From positions 1 through 64,000 of the forward strand of contig JAUXOK010000021.1 in NCBI GenBank assembly GCA_030682255.1: a DNA stretch of 64,000 bases, read 5' to 3'. Of the stretch, positions 61,645 to 64,000 are shown piece after piece. The translations under genes and the position numbers were made by a program. Under the pieces are notes generated by a model. The model was not told the DNA's origin. It ran no database searches and saw only the letters and a list, made by a program, of their open reading frames with translations. This DNA comes from Bacteroidota bacterium. Its GTDB lineage: Bacteria > Bacteroidota > Bacteroidia > NS11-12g > UBA955. Positions within the stretch are counted from its first letter, which is position 1, and every line of letters starts with the position of its first letter.

Positions 61645-63291
61645 CTACTTTTCTAACACCTTCATAAAATATCTAAATCCAATCGTTGGGCTAGGTTTAG
61701 TGTAGTTTTCTGAGCTGCCAATTTGAATAGAATTGTTGTGAGAATTCCAGCTGCCACCTTTGCAAATGCCTTTTTCAGCTAACATTTCTGCGGCATTGCC
61801 TGCCATGTTATAAAATCCAAATTTGTTGGGCAAATAGGAATTCACATCACACAAGAACTCATAGCTATCCACTTTTCTGCTGATGGTAAAATCATTGTTG
61901 GGATACATATAAATTGCACCTGACTGATAAATATTTCTAGTGTTGCTGTCTGTTTTAATTTCCGTTTTTAAATAACCATTAAAATACTGCTCTTCTAAGG
62001 GTGAAAAATTGGCTTGATACTGTCCTTTATAATCTCTGATGTAGTAATTTCCCCATGGATAAGGGTTAGAGTTATATACACCTCTAGCTGCCATTTCCCA
62101 CTCTTCTTTAGTCGGTAATTTGAACAGCACTTTTTTGAATTTTCTTTTCGGAAAACTGTTGTATTTGATGGTCAGCCATTCACAGAATTTAACGGCATTT
62201 TCGTGTGAAATATTAACAACAGGATGAAAGTCAAAACGAGGAAGCCAATTGTGTTGCAACTGAAAAGCATAACGTGTGTAGTTAAGCCATTCATTGTTAT
62301 TTATGGTTAGTGAAGCATCTTGATTTTCTTTCAAAAACGTGTTGTATAATAAATTACTGGTTTCAAAAATGGAAGCATACAAACTGTCATTGACCGGTTT
62401 TAAATATTTTTCAAGGAGTTCTGCATTCAATGAGTATGGCTTTGTTTGAACTGTTTTTTTGTAAGACACTATTTCCAATACAAATCTGAATCCAATGCTT
62501 GCACTTCGGAAATTATCTGGATTGATTGGACTTTCATAATCAATTCTTGCTTGGTAAGGCGCTTGATTCCAACTACCACCTTTTGCCATTTTTTCTTCGG
62601 TCCATTCAGCCACATTGCCACAAATATTGTATAAACCGAACGTGTTAGGCCAGTAGGAATAGGTTTGTGTTGTAATAAAGCCCACTTCATTAAATTCAGC
62701 ATTTTCTCCTTTATCCCTTTTATAATTAAATTGAAATTTGCCCAAATCTTTCTTTTTCCCCTTTTCAACTCTAGTGGTATTGCCTTCCCAAGGCCAAATG
62801 GCAGTTTCGGGCAAAGTACCACGGGCTGCTTTCATCCATTCCTTTTCAGAGGGCAGTCTACCTATCAGTTTTTCAATATTTAAAGAACCAAAATTTTCGT
62901 TTTCCATTATTCTTTCGGCCACCCACTGAGAAAAAGCTTGTGCTTGTTGATAAGAAATACCTACCACAGGATAATTTTTGTAGGCAGGGTGTCGGAAATA
63001 ATATTCCACATAAGGTTTATAGAAAGGTGATTGACTCATCCAAACTGAAGAATCTGGAAGGGCCTTTCGATAGGCATCTACTCCTTTTTTACGCAGCAGC
63101 CAATACAGATATTCTGAATATTGAAGGTTACTCACTTCTGTATTTGAAATATACAAATAGTCTTCTTGCAAAGGGTTATATTGAAGTTCTTTGCTAAAAT
63201 AATCAATGGTTTTTTTGTTTAATTCTTGGGATTTTATTGGGTATAAAACCAACAAAAATAGTAACAGTAAAATGCATTTAAATCTATTCAT
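61645..63291 (-). CDS. Exported protein with two tandem FGE/SUMF1-fold domains (GldK/GldJ-like)
   Basis: 548 residues with a signal peptide (MNRFKCILLLLFLLVLYPIKS). Two formylglycine-generating-enzyme-like domains follow: about residues 40-270, with LIGRLPSEKEWMKAARG, FGLYNICGNVAEWTEEK, GGSWNQ and IGFRFVLE; and about 350-548, with FKLPTKEEWEMAARG, FGFYNMAGNAAEML, GGSWNSH and IGFRYF. The fold is shared with the T9SS proteins GldK and GldJ, but there is no lipobox. The catalytic cysteines of true FGE are not evident, so a structural role is more likely. The OMP-like gene upstream is only 3 bp away. Confidence 0.85.
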   Translation of the reverse strand: MNRFKCILLLLFLLVLYPIKSQELNKKTIDYFSKELQYNPLQEDYLYISNTEVSNLQYSEYLYWLLRKKGVDAYRKALPDSSVWMSQSPFYKPYVEYYFRHPAYKNYPVVGISYQQAQAFSQWVAERIMENENFGSLNIEKLIGRLPSEKEWMKAARGTLPETAIWPWEGNTTRVEKGKKKDLGKFQFNYKRDKGENAEFNEVGFITTQTYSYWPNTFGLYNICGNVAEWTEEKMAKGGSWNQAPYQARIDYESPINPDNFRSASIGFRFVLEIVSYKKTVQTKPYSLNAELLEKYLKPVNDSLYASIFETSNLLYNTFLKENQDASLTINNNEWLNYTRYAFQLQHNWLPRFDFHPVVNISHENAVKFCEWLTIKYNSFPKRKFKKVLFKLPTKEEWEMAARGVYNSNPYPWGNYYIRDYKGQYQANFSPLEEQYFNGYLKTEIKTDSNTRNIYQSGAIYMYPNNDFTISRKVDSYEFLCDVNSYLPNKFGFYNMAGNAAEMLAEKGICKGGSWNSHNNSIQIGSSENYTKPSPTIGFRYFMKVLEK

Positions 63292-63294
63292 AAA

Positions 63295-63954
63295 TTACAA
63301 TTGATTGTGGAATTTGTTTTTTGAAAAACGATAAGCCAAAGAGATGTTGAAACCAATATTAAAGTCGAGTTGAGCTTGTTGTTTATTGGCAAATCCTGTC
63401 AAAGGCAGTTGAATTTCAGGAATCAGGAAAAAACGAGGACTAAGTTTGGCATCCATTCTGATAAAAGGAATGGCGCCAAAAGCAAAGGAATGAGTATATG
63501 TAGTTGGAATATTACCATAGCTTATTTGCCTATCTTTAAATTGCCAACTAAAACCAAATCTAGAAGAATCCATAACATATTCTTTAATTTGAGTGGCTTT
63601 GGTATGCCCACCTAAAAATAACTTAATGCCACCATTTAAACTAAATTTTTCGCCTTCACTAAAAGAGGTTATAACACCTAAATTAACACCAATTTGACTT
63701 GTATTAATATCTGTTTCTGTTAGATAATAAAGTTGATTAACTTTAGTAATTTCTCTGTTTTGATTTTTGAAATCCCCAAAAGTTTGTAAATCGATTAAAA
63801 AATTGGTTTTCTTGTGCAAGGTTTCAAAACCAATGTTAAATCCATTGGTAAAAATTCCATTTCTAACCAACAAATTGGCTTTTATTTGATATTTGTATTG
63901 CGCAGATAACCCTAAAGCGTAAAAAAGACCTAAAAAAACCAAAAACTTTTTCAT
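63295..63954 (-). CDS. Outer-membrane beta-barrel-like protein
   Basis: About 219 residues from ATG 63954. The signal peptide (MKKFLVFLGLFYALGLSAQ) is followed by alternating hydrophobic/polar strands separated by short turns (NLLVRNGIFTNGFNIGFETL, GVNLGVITSFSEGEKFSLNG, FNIGFNISLAYRFSKN), which fits an eight-strand barrel of the DUF3575 kind, although I cannot prove the family. It is the first gene of a pair with the tandem FGE-fold protein, and the two probably meet at the outer membrane. Confidence 0.75.
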   Translation of the reverse strand: MKKFLVFLGLFYALGLSAQYKYQIKANLLVRNGIFTNGFNIGFETLHKKTNFLIDLQTFGDFKNQNREITKVNQLYYLTETDINTSQIGVNLGVITSFSEGEKFSLNGGIKLFLGGHTKATQIKEYVMDSSRFGFSWQFKDRQISYGNIPTTYTHSFAFGAIPFIRMDAKLSPRFFLIPEIQLPLTGFANKQQAQLDFNIGFNISLAYRFSKNKFHNQL

Positions 63955-64000
63955 ATTCACCAAACGAAAATAGGTGAAAAATATTGTTAAAAACTATTTG

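Overview
The window is about 64 kb of a low-GC Bacteroidota chromosome, probably a free-living, aerobic, gliding-type lineage of the Chitinophagales/Sphingobacteriales/Flavobacteriales kind. The evidence is four complete proteins with type IX secretion (T9SS) C-terminal signals of type A or type B plus a fifth, shorter one, a Bacteroidota-type C10 protease, Omp28- and GldK-like proteins, lipoboxes of the FTAC/SCKK/SCAN sort, and many promoters of the Bacteroidota -7 form TAnnTTTG with hardly any Shine-Dalgarno sequences. Most of the window is ordinary chromosome; the accessory spots are small and scattered.

Layout. 0-9 kb: a cut secreted-protein gene, a LysM/glucosaminidase, dsbD-gmhA, mnmA, and a secreted C10 protease overlapped by a lipoprotein gene. 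9-12 kb: two nearly identical ssb genes in direct repeats flank a decayed AAA/DUF4143 ATPase gene that also carries a 126-bp MITE-like insertion. 12-22 kb: a SpmA/SpmB fusion, a roughly 1700-residue PKD/T9SS surface protein, a UbiA-like membrane protein and mutS. 22.6-24.3 kb: a three-gene HipB-HipS-HipT-like toxin-antitoxin operon. 24-40 kb: rplY, prs, tRNA-Gln, a DPP4-type peptidase, patatin, flavin reductase, RhlE-type helicase, lipid kinase, sulfide:quinone oxidoreductase, a T9SS protein, an OmpA-domain protein and a cation/proton antiporter. 40.8-41.5 kb: a RAYT transposase followed by an array of its likely REP palindromes. 41.5-54.2 kb: a long leftward block (rarA, sirtuin, glycosyltransferase, pheS, Ig-like lipoprotein, mnmG, ybeY, T9SS protein, a pair of M16 peptidases) with three parS-like sites around mnmG/ybeY and an AT-rich gap with DnaA-box-like words, which suggests the replication origin is near. 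54-59.4 kb: a duplicated lipoprotein cassette flanking a zeta-type kinase gene with an overlapping 48-codon partner, then Omp28-like and cytochrome P460-like lipoproteins and an ECF sigma/anti-sigma/T9SS operon. 59.5-64 kb: a potassium channel, a Fic protein, a palindromic repeat island, and a tandem FGE-fold protein with an outer-membrane barrel.

A recurring theme is start codons placed 4-5 nt after TAnnTTTG, which implies leaderless mRNAs for at least seven genes. The strongest candidates for further study are the HipBST-like locus with an altered phospho-serine motif, the zeta kinase plus 48-aa protein inside a duplicated cassette, the precise MITE in the ATPase pseudogene, the RAYT/REP array, and the parS cluster.
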